Shown here: piece by piece, positions 11,094 to 23,260 of the stretch
How positions within the stretch are numbered: position 1 is the stretch's first letter
Layout: every line of letters starts with the position of its first letter
Assembly: GCA_003008705.1 (NCBI GenBank)
Contig: PDUO01000116.1
Location: 4,224-68,223 of the forward strand
Source of the DNA: Pezicula radicicola
Taxonomy: Eukaryota > Ascomycota > Leotiomycetes > Helotiales > Dermateaceae
DNA length: 64,000 bases
Reading direction: 5' to 3'
Position numbers and translations under genes: made by a program
The notes under the pieces: model-generated
What the model saw: only the letters and a program-made list of their open reading frames with translations
Database searches by the model: none
Told to the model about the DNA's origin: nothing

Positions 11094-12844
11094 TCAACTA
11101 ATGCTATTACCTATATCTACCACGGCTTTGATTAGCTCCTCCACCGTTACAAAAGTCGTCATAATATGAACCGCCGCCCTGAGGAACATCCCTCTTTCCC
11201 CTGGGGCGAAGTCAACCATGAATCCTTTTGCTACCAACCTGTGTGAGATCTCTTCCGTCATTTTGGTATTCTCCTGTCTCCCTCTGTCTGCATGGCCACC
11301 ACGAGCAAAGTAAAAACAGACCTGCAAGCAGGGTGGTGGGTTCTCACTAAGAAGCTCGAGGTCACTATTGGCAGCAACAAGGGAGGCGAAGTACCCCGCT
11401 ACGTCGAACGCGTTGTCTATTTGTGCTCCGTATCCCGAACTTCCGTAAAAGATCCATCCAAGAGCGAGTTTGAGAGAATCGCCTCTACGGCCGCACTGAA
11501 GCGTTAGGTCTGCCAAATCCCAATAATCGGTATTCGAAGACATCCCCTCTTTATCAGTGTCGACCCTCGGAGCTTCCCCAGAGTCACTCTCGCCAGGAAC
11601 GCCATGGAAAAGATATCCCGCAGGCAGAGTGTTCGATCTCCAAAACACTCTGAGATCCGATCCTAGTAAGAAGGTGCACGTTACAGGGACCCCAATCATC
11701 TTGTGGGGATTGATCGCTACACTGTTCGCAAACTCAGAGCCTAGCATTTTATACTTATGCTTGGCGGAGAATACCACAGATCCACCGTACACGGCATCAA
11801 TATGGAACCAGAGCCGTTCTCTTTTGCAGACCTCTGCAATCTCCAGGAAGGGGTCGAACGAACCCATGACAGTAGTACCGGCTGAGGCACTCACGAAGAA
11901 AGGAGTGAAGCCCTCTGCTCGCGCTTGACGGATCAGTCTCTCCAGCTCCGGCACCTTCATTCTACCTTGAGAGTCAACCGGGACAATCCATACGTTCGAA
12001 CCTCCAAAACCACATATTTGCGCTGCCTTTTCAACTGAATAGTGGCCATGAGCACTTGCAAACAGCACGAATCTTCTACTTCCGTATCCCTGGTCTCGCG
12101 TCTCTGGGAAGAGTTCATTACGCGCGACGACGAGCGCCGTGGTGTTGGCGGCCGAACCTCCTGGCACGGTGAACCCTCCGGCGTAGGGACCATCAAGTTG
12201 AAAAAGCAGTGCCAAGGAGCGAGCGGTCATTTTTTCGATTATTGTTAAGACTGGTGACACGCTATAGACGTGCACCTAGCGGCGAAAATCCTTGTTAGCC
12301 TCAATTTTCGACACGGTAAAGGGGGAAATGGCATTGGAAGTACATTAGTGTTTAGGACGGCCAGAATCAACTCAGATATCACGCCTACGGCGTTGGTTGA
12401 GCCAGTCAATTTGTGCATGAATCCCCGATCCCAGGTATTCACGCTGTAACGTAGTATACGATCGACGATTTCGAGTAGGCCATCTTTCCCTTTTCCTTCA
12501 TTAGGTAATTGGAAGTTCAGCGACTTCACCAGTTCTTGTGGGGTGTGCGTATCGACGAGCGTGGACGTCAAGCCGGAGCCTCCATTTGACGGGCGGTCTT
12601 TTGAATCGGCCTGGGCGATGAAAGGAATAATGAGTGATTGTATCGATGTCATGAGCTAAGACCAAGGTCAGTGAACAGCAGAGGACACCGGTATGGAAGA
12701 CAGTAATGGTGCGAATGAGGCTTGAAAACTTACGTCATCGACCTCAGCTGCTCGATCTACATGGCCTTTGGCATAGCCACCGTCATGGTTCTTGCTATCA
12801 TTTGTCATGTTACTCTGGGCCGTGGGTCCGGCCATGATGGGCAT
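11094..12844 (-). CDS. Group II PLP-dependent decarboxylase
   Basis: Three exons (12844-12734, 12655-12344, 12275-11094) join in frame to a 534-aa protein. Introns are 78 and 68 bp; the second has a GCTAAC branch site. The fold-type I core includes ASAGTTVMGSFDP, FHIDAVYGGS and the PLP-lysine motif INPHKMIGVP. This places it with glutamate, aromatic-amino-acid and cysteine-sulfinate decarboxylases; the exact substrate cannot be read from motifs. The frame extends upstream of 12844 only with a TTG, so ATG 12844 (or 12835) is the start. It is convergent with the WD40 gene, 79 bp apart. No break was seen. Confidence 0.88.
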
Positions 12845-13741
12845 GGCTAAGGGCTGTAAAATCAATCCAAATAGCTGATGGTACAGTACAAACAAATGCG
12901 TAAACGGACTGGCAAGAATTAAGGAGCGGCCGAAGGAGCTTGAATACAGCGTCGTATTGAATTGAGATGGCCGTTCACTCCTACGAATCGGTTTTTTCTA
13001 TCCCTACTACATTGGGTTGGTCAACATGCATCGACAACTGGACGACTTGACCCGTTATTTCTCTGCATGTAATGCCTTTCGAGTCAGTTTCTGCATAATA
13101 CAATACCTTTGTACAAGTATCTGCAAGGTAGTATCACTCACAGGGGTTAAGTACCGACGAAGTAGATCTCGGAAAGTCTATTGTAACTACCGTGATTCCT
13201 TATCTATTGCCTAGTAAGGTAATGATAGGGCCTTGTTTTATATCTGCTTGACAAATTAATAACTGTATTAAACCTCAAACCCCACCGCCCCACCACCCGC
13301 GCGGACCGAACCGCTTAACATTCCTCATCCCTGTCTAGTTGAACTCTATTGTAAATACTATCTCTCTCGTTTGTCCGCCTAATAGCATAGGGCGACAAGT
13401 GAAGATGGAAATCGTCGGTTAGGTACAGTACTCCGTAAGGGGAAAATCTATGCTTGATACTCCGCACTTTCCGTGAATCTACAGCAAGGACGCGCGTCGT
13501 AGGTGGTACGTTTTTGTACGGAAGGGCATTGTCTCTCCTACTACACTCATCTGGAGACTGGAGAGGGGACTCAGTAAGCAATTTACCCAACCCCAGGTAA
13601 TCAAGAATGCTCGCGCAAAAATTTCCACACTCTGCTGCTACGAGGGAAGGAAACTTCCTTGATCTTTCATGATAATTTTGTTTCATTCGAGCCATTCATC
13701 TCAGCTGTTTTGGGCACAACTGAGGCGTCGCAACAGCTATC
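12845..13741. other. Divergent promoter region, no gene
   Basis: This is the shared upstream region of the decarboxylase and the DHA2 transporter. A 126-codon ATG frame on the minus strand (13695-13315) has no recognisable domain and a composition unlike its neighbours, so I leave it out. I see no RNA gene. Confidence 0.5.
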
Positions 13742-15642
13742 ATGGAAGATCACAATGGTGCTTCGAGATCTCCCGTGGAGGTCAGCCAGTCGGCCCTCGG
13801 ATCAGAAAATACTTCCCAGGAAACCAACGATCCTATACTACCTACATGGCGAGTGGTCTTGCTCACAATCAGGTAACTTCCCCCATCCTCGCTCAAACAA
13901 AGGAGAGAGAGAGAGAGAGAGAGAGAGATTCAGAGAGAATGTGAGATAGAGAGAAGCGTAGGACTGATGATATATTACGATAGCCTTTGCATTGGACTTT
14001 TTCTTTCCCTGCTAGATACCACCATCGTCGCCACAGCACAATATACCATCGGCGTCGACCTTAATTCTCTAAGTTCAGTCACCTGGGTGCCGCTAGCATA
14101 TACGCTCAGCTATCTCGGCTGCACAGTCATTTTTGCCCGCATGGCTGACATTGTTGGAAGGAGAAATGCCTATGCCGGTGCCTTTGTGATCTTCTTCGCC
14201 AGCTCCTTAGGCTGCGGGTTCGCCCAGTCATTGAATCAACTCATTGCATGCAGGGCCATACAAGGCATTGGTGGATCGGGTCTCTACGCCCTGGCATTCG
14301 TCATCCTGTTGGAGATCACCCCAGAAAAGTTTGTACGATGGATCCATGCACTCACTGGAGCTGTTATTGCGACGGCGGGCGTTCTAGGCCCTGTCCTTGG
14401 CGGTCTCCTGACGCAGTACACAACTTGGAGATGGGTATTTTGGATAAAGTATGATCCCCAACTTCTTCGCTCCGAATTTCTCTCATAGAGGCAGTCCTAT
14501 GATGGGCATCATCCCCCTCGTCTTCTTTGTTGTCGCCTGGCCGAAGCACAACCAGATCCGGGAGATACAGCGCCGCTCTATAAAGCAACTCGACATCATC
14601 GGTAGCATTTTGATCATCGCCGCCTCGGTCCTCGTCCTATTTGCACTCGAAAAAGCCGGGCTTGACTCGCTTGAGGGTAATGTCTGGGAAAACCCTATTT
14701 TCATAGCCCCCCTTCTTATTGGTTGTATCTGCTGGGCTCTTCTGATTGGATGGGAAGCTCTCGTTGCGCGATTTTGGGAGGGGAAAATCACGCCTATGTT
14801 TCCTTTCCGGCTACTGAAGAAGAGGGTTTATATGTGTTACATCTTCAGCATGCTTCTCGCTGGATTCCCTTATTTTGTAATTATATACAGCTTGCCGCTG
14901 AGACTGGAAGTCGTGAACGGAATGAGTCCTTTGATGGCCGGTTTAACTCTTCTGCCCATGCTTGGAGCGGTCGCGGTGGGAAGTGCCATCGGTGGTGCGG
15001 TGAATGGGGAGAAGGATAGGACTTGTCCGACGTTACTTGTAGGATGTTTATTCATGTTGATGGGAACAGCTCTCCTTTCGATGCTCAAAAATACATTTCA
15101 GGTTGAGCCAAAGCTGTATGGATTTCAGGTTTTGTTTGGGCTCGGGTTTGGGCTCGCAGGATCTGTTATATCACTTGGCGTTTCGCTAGAGTGCGAAATC
15201 AGTGATAGCAGTGAGTATTACCTTCAACAGGTCTCTTTGTCACCATACTAACATGCGTTCAGCTGTAGCACAAGGCATGATTGCACAAGCCCGCATTCTT
15301 GGTGGAAGTATAGGGATTGCAAGCTCCACAGCAATTCTCGGAGTAACTGAAGGGCGCGACCTGGCGGGTCTCGTCACGCCTGCCCAGCTGGCTGATCTAC
15401 AGTCCTCAGCCAGAGTAATGACAGCCGCACAGCTGCATGCGGTCAGACAAGTATATTCAGATGCTTTCGCCGAGACTCTCAAGGTTTCTACCATCGTGCT
15501 AGCAGTTTGTGTTTTGGTAACTCTTGGGACTTTCAGACGAAACCCCACGATTGTTTTAGACAGAAGGAGGCAGCAGATTATTTGCGAACGGGAGAGATTA
15601 AGGTCGATAAAGGAGGCAGGGCAAGGAGAAATTGCCAGATAG
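13742..15642 (+). CDS. MFS drug:H+ antiporter, DHA2 (14-TM) family
   Basis: Four exons (13742-13872, 13984-14448, 14489-15210, 15263-15642) give a 565-aa protein. The first helix carries LFLSLLDTTIVA. Motif A appears as ARMADIVGRRNAY, and motif C as ATAGVLGPVLGG followed by TTWRWVFWI. Such proteins export drugs or metabolites at the plasma membrane or vacuole. Introns are 111, 40 and 52 bp; the first contains a (GA)n microsatellite at about 13900-13930, and the third has ACTAAC. The 40-bp intron is unusually short, but the frame closes only if it is removed. The Ser/Glu-rich leader of about 35 residues is cytosolic. Confidence 0.88.
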
Positions 15643-15761
15643 CTCTCGTAAGTCTGCAAGTATAAAGCTATCTAGACTGCGTCTCTTTTATAACTTTGTA
15701 CTCGCAGGTAATTATCTTATTAGTATAGAGTATTAACTATAGTTAAGTTTAGTATTATCAA

Positions 15762-16197
15762 TGTTAGAAATGTGGACAGATAATACCACGTGTAATAGTT
15801 GTGTAAGGGAACTCAGCTCTAGGTTAGAGCTGAGTTAGGTGACCTACCTAGAAGAACTATTATCTAGTACTCTATACAGTAAGGTTTAAGGCCACCCTTT
15901 TACAGAGTATTTAAATTCAACTATAGTATATTGTATAACTATTTTATTTAATACTAACTTATAGCTAAGTTTACTTTTTTTAGTTAATTAGATATCTAAG
16001 GTTAAGATAGCTTACTCTATAATAATATAGAATTTAAGTAAATAAATTAATTGATCTATCTCCTAGTTTAGATTAATAATTAAATATAAACTTATTATAA
16101 TATATCTACTCTATTCTACTTTCTAGTATATTTTTCCTTACTTTAGTTTACTTTAAAACTCTACTCCTACCTTATCTCTAATACTTAGAGTAGTACA
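15762..16197. mobile_element. Possible solo LTR (Ty1/copia-like)
   Basis: The segment begins TGTTAGAAATGTGG and could end at TAGTACA, followed by ATTTATAGCATTATCAAC, which resembles the start of fungal copia internal regions. The 5' part is of normal composition and the rest is AT-rich. A clear target-site duplication and a second LTR were not found, so the boundaries are tentative. Confidence 0.35.
15810..15836. repeat. 12-bp perfect hairpin inside LTR-like element
   Basis: AACTCAGCTCTA and TAGAGCTGAGTT form a perfect 12-bp stem around a 3-base loop (GGT). It lies near the 5' end of the LTR-like segment and could form in RNA or DNA. Confidence 0.7.
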
Positions 16198-16316
16198 ATT
16201 TATAGCATTATCAACTAATAATCCTAACCCTAAGTTAACTCGATCGATAACCTAGGTATTTATTAGATCGTGTGATTCGCCCTTATAGGAATCTTTCTAA
16301 CCAATCGCAGAAAGTA

Positions 16317-16852
16317 AAGTGTTTTACAATATTAGTGTGATTTTCGGTCGCGCCTACCTTTTGAAAACCACCTTTTAAAAACCACCCCCTAAAAGTTACT
16401 AATTGTATAACAACTCTATAATAACCTATCTTATTATAGAATTTTCGTTTGATAATTACTTTCCCTTATATTAGATATGTATTAAAGTATTATTTATTTA
16501 ATTACACTAAGTATAGGTTATATTATAATTAAAATAAAAAAACTAGGTAAAAAGATAAATTTTAGCCGAGGTACAGTATACTAAGGTAAGCTTAGGGTAT
16601 TTCGCTAGCTTTTTTCCTAACTAAAGTTAAAATTAACCTATACCTCGATGTTTCCTTATATTATATATTAGTATTAAAAATTAATATTATAAAGAAAGTA
16701 TTATAGTATAAAGTAATAATCTTAAATATATTAATAATAGAGTAAGTTGTTGTGGAATTATTATACAATTAGTGCCTTTTAAGGGTGGTTTCAAAAGGTA
16801 GTTTTTAAAAGGTTGGCGCGACCGAAAATTACACTGATATTGCAAAGCACTT
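16317..16852. mobile_element. MITE with ~110-bp terminal inverted repeats, TA target
   Basis: The left end (AAGTG, then TTTTCGGTCGCGCC and CCACCTTTTAAAAACCACC) and the right end are inverted copies over about 110 bp with scattered mismatches. TA flanks both ends (16315-16316 and 16853-16854). The 536-bp element has an AT-rich centre and no coding capacity, as expected for a non-autonomous Tc1/mariner-type MITE. It sits about 390 bp upstream of the MCT-like transporter, within reach of its promoter. Confidence 0.85.
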
Positions 16853-16974
16853 TAATGAATTCGCGGCTTCCGTCGTACCCGTCATTATTCCCGGTCGTTG
16901 CAGAACAGCTATTCCCGAGTTGTTCCAGTTCCGGCGGTGTTGCCGAGACTCACCTATGCAGGACCACTGTCACC

Positions 16975-16998
16975 GTACGAAGGGCGCGCCCTTCGTAC
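16975..16998. promoter_or_regulatory. 24-bp perfect palindrome in transporter promoter
   Basis: Twelve bases (GTACGAAGGGCG) are followed at once by their exact reverse complement. The site is about 250 bp upstream of the MCT-like start codon and just downstream of the MITE. A long spacer-free, GC-rich palindrome like this could be an operator for a dimeric regulator, or a transposon footprint. No factor can be assigned. Confidence 0.55.
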
Positions 16999-17245
16999 TG
17001 TATTTGTGTACAGATTTGCGGGTAGCCGCATTCGGTAAGAGCTTTGGCATGTTGCTGGCATTGTTTTGCCCGTGCGGATCGTTTGCCTGTATAAGTAAGT
17101 TATAACCACCAAGCAATCGCCTCTTCTTCCTTACCACAAATTTTCGGTGTTCAAATCTTCTCAGCTTGCTTCATCCTTCACATTCCAGCTGCGTACAAGG
17201 CAGCTAATGGGAAATACACCTCTAACTCTCGTCAACGCCGCAACA

Positions 17246-18658
17246 ATGGACGCACAGCCCAGTCAGATGGAAAAGGTGGAGGCCTCTACGCCATCTGGGG
17301 AAGGTATTGGGAAGACAAACTCGACAGTCGCTGATCCCCCTGACGGCGGAGTTCGTGCATGGAGCCAAGTCTTCGCTGGGCATCTTATTGTTGCAATTGC
17401 TTGGGGCTACCCCTCTAGTTTCGGTGTCTTTCAGACTCACTATGAACATACTCTACCTCAAACACCTTCGGACATATCATGGATTGGAGGAGTTCAGGTC
17501 TTTGTTATCTTTTTCATATCTACACTCTCCGGCAGAGCGACAGATGCCGGACTTGCTCGCCCCGTTGTGTTCATTGGTTCTATCATAACGCTTATTGGCA
17601 CCTTCACTACGAGCCTAGCGACAGAATACTGGCAGATCTTCCTTTCGCAGGGCATCTGTGTTGGAATTGGCCTTGGATTGATATGGTTGCCAAGCGTCAC
17701 CTTGATTTCGCACTATTTTGTCCGGAAAAGAGTCCTTGCTGTCACGACGGCAGCCACCGGTACAAGCACTGGAGGCATGATCTTTCCAGCAATGGTCCAA
17801 CATCTCACGCCGAAAATTGGTTTGTTCTCCCCCAATACTCTAGTCTCCCGGAGCTTTTTTCATACTAACATTACCAGGTTTTCCGTGGGCGGTCCGATGC
17901 ATGGGTTTTGTGGTATTGTTTATGTTGATCATAATTAACCTCCTCTTACGAACTCGCCTACCACCTCGCAAATCAGGTCCCCTCGTAGAATGGGGCGCGT
18001 TCAAAGAACCTTCTTATTTGCTTTTCACATTCGGTGTCTTCCTTCTTTACTGGACACTTTATTTCGCCTTCTTCTATGTACGCTTACTACCCTCCCTCTC
18101 TACCTATCAAATACGTTCCAGGTCAAGGCTGACACCTCCTTTTAGATCCAAGTATACGCCACCGAAAAACTTGGCTTTAGTGAAATAAGTGGTGTGAACT
18201 TAATTATCATCATTAACGCTGCAGGTATACCTGCTCGCGCTCCCTGTGGTTACTTAGCAGACCGTTACATCGGGCCCTTTAATGTTCTAATCCCTTGGGT
18301 TGCCCTTTGCGGTATTCTTATGTTTTGCTGGGCTGCGGTACATGACGCTGCTGGCCTTTACGTTTTCGCCATCTTCTATGGCGTCGCTTCAGCCGCTGCA
18401 ATGGGACTTTTTGCAGGCACCGTCCCGTCGTTAACAAAGGATATGAGCAAGATTGGGACTCGTGTGGGTATGATTGTGACGTTGATGAGTCTCGGTCCTT
18501 TGACGGGCCCTGCCGTAGCTGGTGCGCTCATCACGGGCACAGGTGGTGGTTATCTCGCACCGCAGATCTGGGCTGGATCCGCGCTGCTCTTGGGTGCGGG
18601 ATCGCTCGTGGCTGCTAGGGTATTTGTTTCGGGATGGAATTTAAAGGTCAAAATGTAG
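17246..18658 (+). CDS. MFS transporter, monocarboxylate-porter (MCT) type
   Basis: Three exons (17246-17819, 17878-18077, 18146-18658) give a 428-aa protein. The conserved start of fungal MCT-like transporters, PPDGGVRAWSQVFAGHL, precedes the first helix. Later motifs are SWIGGVQVFVIFF, GIGLGLIWLPSVTLISHYF, RAPCGYLADRYIGPFN and SLGPLTGPAVAGALI. The substrate is probably a short-chain carboxylate or related compound; that is inference from the family. Introns are 58 and 68 bp with ACTAAC and CTGAC branch sites. The open frame begins upstream at a GTG; ATG 17246 has a good context (CAACAATGG), and ATG 17207 is the alternative. A truncated paralogue lies at 4383. Confidence 0.88.
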
Positions 18659-18908
18659 AATAGTTCCTAGAACCTCTTTGATCGTTAGGACCAACCTCTT
18701 CAATATAGGTAATAGACCTTGATCGATTACCTACAACACTTATACTACTTTCCGATTGTGGTTCATACTTGCAGTCAGGGGGAAACTGTAAACAAAATAA
18801 ATCCACAAGTTTAAGTGTAACAGATCGACTAATGATGGTGCGTTAAATGAGTGTAGAATCCACTATTACCTATCGGGAGATCCCATTTCCTAACATTCCG
18901 AGCTTGTA

Positions 18909-19990
18909 TCACTGAAGTTGCTGCATCCCTCCATTTTCGAATTGCAGCTTGGCTGCTTGCCTCAGGACTCCGTATATTCCAACGTAATCGTCCTTCGCAC
19001 CTTTCAATGCCTCGACCTCTGCAAAGTGGCCATCAACAATTTCTAAAGCCTCCATCTTGAAACCGACAGATTTTGCCAAACTCATCGCATGTCGAGCATC
19101 TTTTCTTGCCAGCGATGCGAGAAAAAGCGGCTGTTAATCCATTAGATCTCGTATCAATCTTCAATCTTGTACACCAAAGTTTTGCTTACCTCGTCGCGAT
19201 TCCAATAGTCACCACTCATCATGCGATTCGAGTAAGAAGTATACGGCCCAGGGAAAAAAGCCTCAATATACTCATGAAGCTTTGCACTGCCTAGACCTAT
19301 CTTTTCAGCAAGAACCTGACCTCCTGCAATACTTTCGACCATGTTGAAGATAATGAATTGCCGATAACCTTCAGTGTAGTGGCCGTCCCAGGCTTCAAGT
19401 CAGTGAGATTGATTTCAGCTCGGCCCATTACACCTTTACAGAACAGCCTAACCTGCTTGACTGCCCATTTCGGACCAGCAAGCACGCAGACAAGCTCACC
19501 GTTGTCGCTTTGGCTGGAGCGCCAAAAACTGACATATGTTATAAGCGACTTTGTTAGATAATTCCTGGGATATTTCGACTTACCTAGACATGCTGCAAAG
19601 GTCGCGCCACGAAGATTGACAAGCTCGGCAAGTTCATTCGTCCTGTTAGGATGGATTGTAGAGCATTCTACAAAGATCTTTCCCTGGACATCATTCTTTA
19701 TAGCAAGATCAAGGGTCTGCTACACAGTAGTGCCATCTGCCAAGCAAGTGAAAATATTATCAGAGGGTATAATAGCGTCGTTAATACAACCCGCAATAAC
19801 AAGACTATCCTGAGGAAGCGCTGCTTCCAGTTCTACAGCCTTCTTCTGGCTTCTATTGAACACAATCAAGGGTTTACTTAAATGGCCTTTGTGCATGTGA
19901 TTTTTACACATGCCCTACCGAGCAATAGTTAGTTAAGAGTACCCCAAGACAAGATAGAAAATACTATACTTGGCCTATATTTCCTAGTCC
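18909..19990 (-). pseudogene. NAD-dependent hydroxyacid dehydrogenase (6PGDH/HIBADH-like), decayed
   Basis: Minus-strand exons read SSAFIGLGNIGQ, GMCKNHMHKGHLSKPLIVF, KIFVECSTIHPNRTNELAEL, GELVCVLAGPKWAVKQ, FNMVESIAGGQVLAEKIG and PLFLASLARKDARHAM in the order expected for beta-hydroxyacid dehydrogenases. Intron boundaries remain visible (for example GTAAGC...AACAG near 19135-19190). Damage: a TAG in frame at 19720-19722, a missing base near 19505-19515 (frame shift before GELVC) and another near 19356-19360 (N-FIIFN). The start ATG is not found at the AT-rich upstream border. The C-terminus ends naturally at 18909. Confidence 0.8.
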
Positions 19991-20470
19991 GATGAAAGCT
20001 GAGGATTTATCTTTATTTTTAACGTATAGATAAAGTTTTTATAATAGAGGGTGTTAATTAAAATATAATTTTTTTAAGTAAATTTATTTAATTTATCTAG
20101 TACTATTTATAAGGAATTAAAGCTCTATATATATATTAATTAAATACTATAGAGGGTATAAAAATAAAAGTATAAATAAGTATATTATTAGCTAAAAGAA
20201 CTAGTTTAACTATAAAGTTAATATTAAATAAATAAGTTTATTATTAATTTTTATTCTTAGATAAAAGAACTTACTATATATAATTTTTTTTTTAAAAAAT
20301 TAAAAAAATTACTAATATAATATAAAATATAAAGTTTTATAATTAAAGTAAACTTTAGTATTTTCTTTATCTTTATATATAACTTAATTTATATATAATA
20401 AAAATAAATAGTTTAATTAATACCTTAGGTTTAAACTATTATAAATTTCTAATTTTAAGATATATACTTA
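19991..20470. repeat. AT-rich RIP-like tract
   Basis: A TA-rich stretch with T and A homopolymer runs and no open frame. It directly abuts the 5' end of the decayed dehydrogenase and may have swallowed its promoter. Confidence 0.6.
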
Positions 20471-20833
20471 GCTATTACACAAAGTATACAACAAAGATAC
20501 CATTTCAATCACATGCTAAAGATATTATATCTGTTGGGATCACCGGGGTGAGTATACTCGTAAGAATATAGGTAGAACGGGTTTGTATTGCAATAAGTGA
20601 TTGATTGATAGATGATACGGAATAGAAACGAATGCTACGATATAAGTAGTTCTCGGCTACTTAGCTCGCTTACAGAACCTTGATAAGTTCTGCACTATAT
20701 TCCCAGCAATATCAGAGTCACATTATTTGAAAACGGTTAAATTAAGACCTGGTTTCCTTGTTTTAATGGCTTCTAGCTGCCCCCGAGCAAATGTCAATAT
20801 TCGAATAATCGCTACTAACTAGAGATACATCAT
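20471..20833. other. Intergenic, nothing recognised
   Basis: This is the 3' flank of the NmrA-like gene. I see no open frame, repeat or RNA gene. Confidence 0.5.
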
Positions 20834-21825
20834 CTACACATCTGGATGCTGCTCGAACCACTCTCTCAGGCTCGTCTGCTTGACCTGGCCCGCCCACCGC
20901 TTCGAGTCCACGGCCTCAAAGTCCATCTTCCCGCTGTTCATTAGCGTGACGTACGCTAGGCCGATGTACCCCTTCCAGTTCCGCGGGTCCGTCGTCCTGC
21001 GAGCCTCCGCCAGCATCTCCTTGGCCATCTCGGTACTGGCCTCGCACCGAAGCTGCATCTCTAGGTCCCCGCGCGCTTGGCCGTACATCTGGGCGAACTC
21101 CCGCATCGTGCACCGGAAGCTCTCGACGTAGTAGTTCCCGCCCTGCACGGCTCCGGGCGCCTCGATAGCCGCTACGGTATACGCGGCCAGGTCGTTGACC
21201 GTGATATAAATGTACTTCTCGTCACTCGTACCAATATACGGCACCGTACGGGTTTCCTTATCGACCGGCTTGGCACGGTCCGTCCAAAAGAAAACGTACT
21301 CCATGATGCTACCCGTGAAGCCGTAGATAGGCTTGATGCTCGACGTAAGCTGTGCGGTGCGGTGAAAGGCGAGATAGGCGTCGTAGTTCTCATGGTCGCC
21401 TAACTGGAGTTTAGTCCAGTCGTAATTCCAAGAGGCAGCGTGGAAGATCTGCGAAGCCCCCTTGTTTAGCAAACGCCTGATAGGGGTATAATCGACTAAA
21501 GGGTTCGCGGTAGCCTTGGAATAGTACTTACCTTCACACCCGCCCTCTCTGCCGCTCGTAGCAAGGCCAGCTGTGCGTCAACCACAACTTCCGGCAGGTA
21601 GCTCAAGGCACAGATAATAGCATCTACGCCTTTCACGGCCTTATCTAGTACCGCGCGGTCTGTCATATCTGGAGTCGTGACGAAGCTCTCTAGTTTTGAA
21701 CTAATGTCCGCATCCAGCTTGTTCGGATTGCGGCCAACACCGCGCACCAGATGGCCCTTGGCCAGGGCGGCTCGCGCGCATGGCTGGCCACACATGCCTG
21801 TGATACCGGCGATAAGGATGAGCAT
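20834..21825 (-). CDS. NmrA-like / isoflavone-reductase-like NAD(P)-binding protein
   Basis: Two exons (21825-21532, 21448-20834) give a 302-aa protein. The N-terminal Rossmann motif is LIAGITGMCGQPCARAAL, and the family block follows as VKIFHAASWNYDWTKLQLG. The intron is 83 bp with a GCTAAAC branch site; taking the acceptor at 21449 rather than the nearer CAG restores the VK-x-F-x-x-S-W-N-Y-D family sequence. Members are either NADP-sensing regulators or small-molecule reductases; which applies here is unknown. The coding sequence is notably GC-rich compared with its AT-rich surroundings. Confidence 0.88.
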
Positions 21826-23260
21826 TGTGATTTAGTGTTGGAGATGCCTTTGGGGTTAGATCTAGGGATGTTGGCTTTGCCGGGCAGTCGATTGATTGTA
21901 CTTCAAACACTGTCCTTCTTGCGCTACTTAAAGGCCTTCGAGTCCCCGTAGCTAGTAAAGCTTATGCAGCAGACGTTATGGCTAATGCCGGAGTGCCGAA
22001 CCACAAGAGACATAATTCACAATTATGCTAATTCAAGGCCCAGTACCAGTCTACGTCTCCGAGTTATCCGTTTAGAGACCTATTCCTACACCTTGATGCA
22101 CTCTTACTACTAAAACGCTTATGCAAGGTACAGATTAAATCAAGCCACCTTAGATGATTAATCTTTCGTTTGCTTACCAATAGGTCCATAAATAAGTGGA
22201 GTAATACGTTAATGAGGGGTCTATCGTGCTGATTAATCTTAATCAGGCTGATTGACACCTCCGCTGGCCTAGAAGTAAAGAGTGGGTCGATAGTGCTGGA
22301 GCTGGAAGCCGGTAGTTGATTATCAGCTACCGCCTTCCGCTCTATATTAACGAAATCGGCATGCACGAGATATTTTAAGAAATTACAATAATAAGCGACA
22401 GGTCGATAAATATAAGCAGGCAGATAGAATTTTAAATAATACGTCAATAAGAATAATACTACTTCTTTTTTTTATTAAAAAAAAAGGTAGTATCTAAGAT
22501 ATTTACTATAATATTTAATAGAACAACCGCTTAACGAGTTTTAATCCATAATAAATCTCAGAATTTACGCAGTTAATATATTATAAACGCGAGTATAACG
22601 AACTTAACGATTAATGTTTGATATCGAAATTTCATGATACACACTACCGGTAGTGGAAGGCGGAAGCATATCGGCCTCGCGGGGGGAGCTCGGAAGTTTC
22701 TATTCTACCCCCCCCCGCCGGAGTATTCCTTGTTAGAGATGTGGGTCTTACTCGAATCTATCGCTGTTTCTTCGCCCTTGCTATCTACGCCTATATAGAC
22801 TACTTGTAAGCCCTATAATTATAGGCTATCTACCCCTAAGACAAGTAGCAACGTTTTAGAACCTAAACAAGTCGAGCTTTGCTAAGCGTTGTAAAACATA
22901 TACCAACAAGGAATACTCCGGCGGGTTACCGGAACAGGAAGTCAACAATAGTGGGGATTTCCTGATTTGGAAATTTGTATCATCTCCAATTTAAACGAGG
23001 GCTAGCCTAAGCGAGCGGACGAAATCAAACGTGCCTTCCTCCTCTGGACTGGACTCTTCTTTCCTATGCTATCTTCAATCATCTTGATGCGAAGCCTGGT
23101 CGTAGCACCGGCAAAAGACCTCACAGGGGACGATATCCCGTCGAATACAGACTGGATTTGGTCAAGGCTTGAACTGCCTGAGCTTCTGCTTATCACGTGG
23201 GTGATGTCAATGGCGGTGAACAAGCCTCCTCGACAAATGAAGGATGTCCACGAGAAGCAT
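21826..23260. other. Intergenic region with a small inverted-repeat element
   Basis: This separates the divergent NmrA-like and transcription-factor genes. Apart from the inverted-repeat element at 22714-22925 and a GC-rich patch (22660-22720), I see no supported gene. The open frame from 23066 to 23260 has an unnatural composition and is probably the transcription factor's 5' leader. Confidence 0.5.
22714..22925. mobile_element. Short element with perfect 21-bp inverted ends
   Basis: CCCGCCGGAGTATTCCTTGT(T) at 22714-22734 is repeated exactly, inverted, at 22905-22925. The 212-bp segment has no coding capacity. Inside it, TGTTAG...CCAACA could also be read as an LTR-like unit. No clear target duplication is visible, so the class is uncertain. 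Confidence 0.6.

Noticed and set aside
13315..13695. 126-codon ATG frame on the minus strand
   Set aside because: No recognisable domain, unnatural composition and no intron or neighbour support; probably chance.
13895..13932. (GA)n microsatellite as a regulatory element
   Set aside because: It lies inside the first intron of the DHA2 gene and needs no further explanation.
22905..22935. CRISPR-like repeats
   Set aside because: The repeats here are single inverted pairs, not arrays; no CRISPR expected or seen in this eukaryotic sequence.
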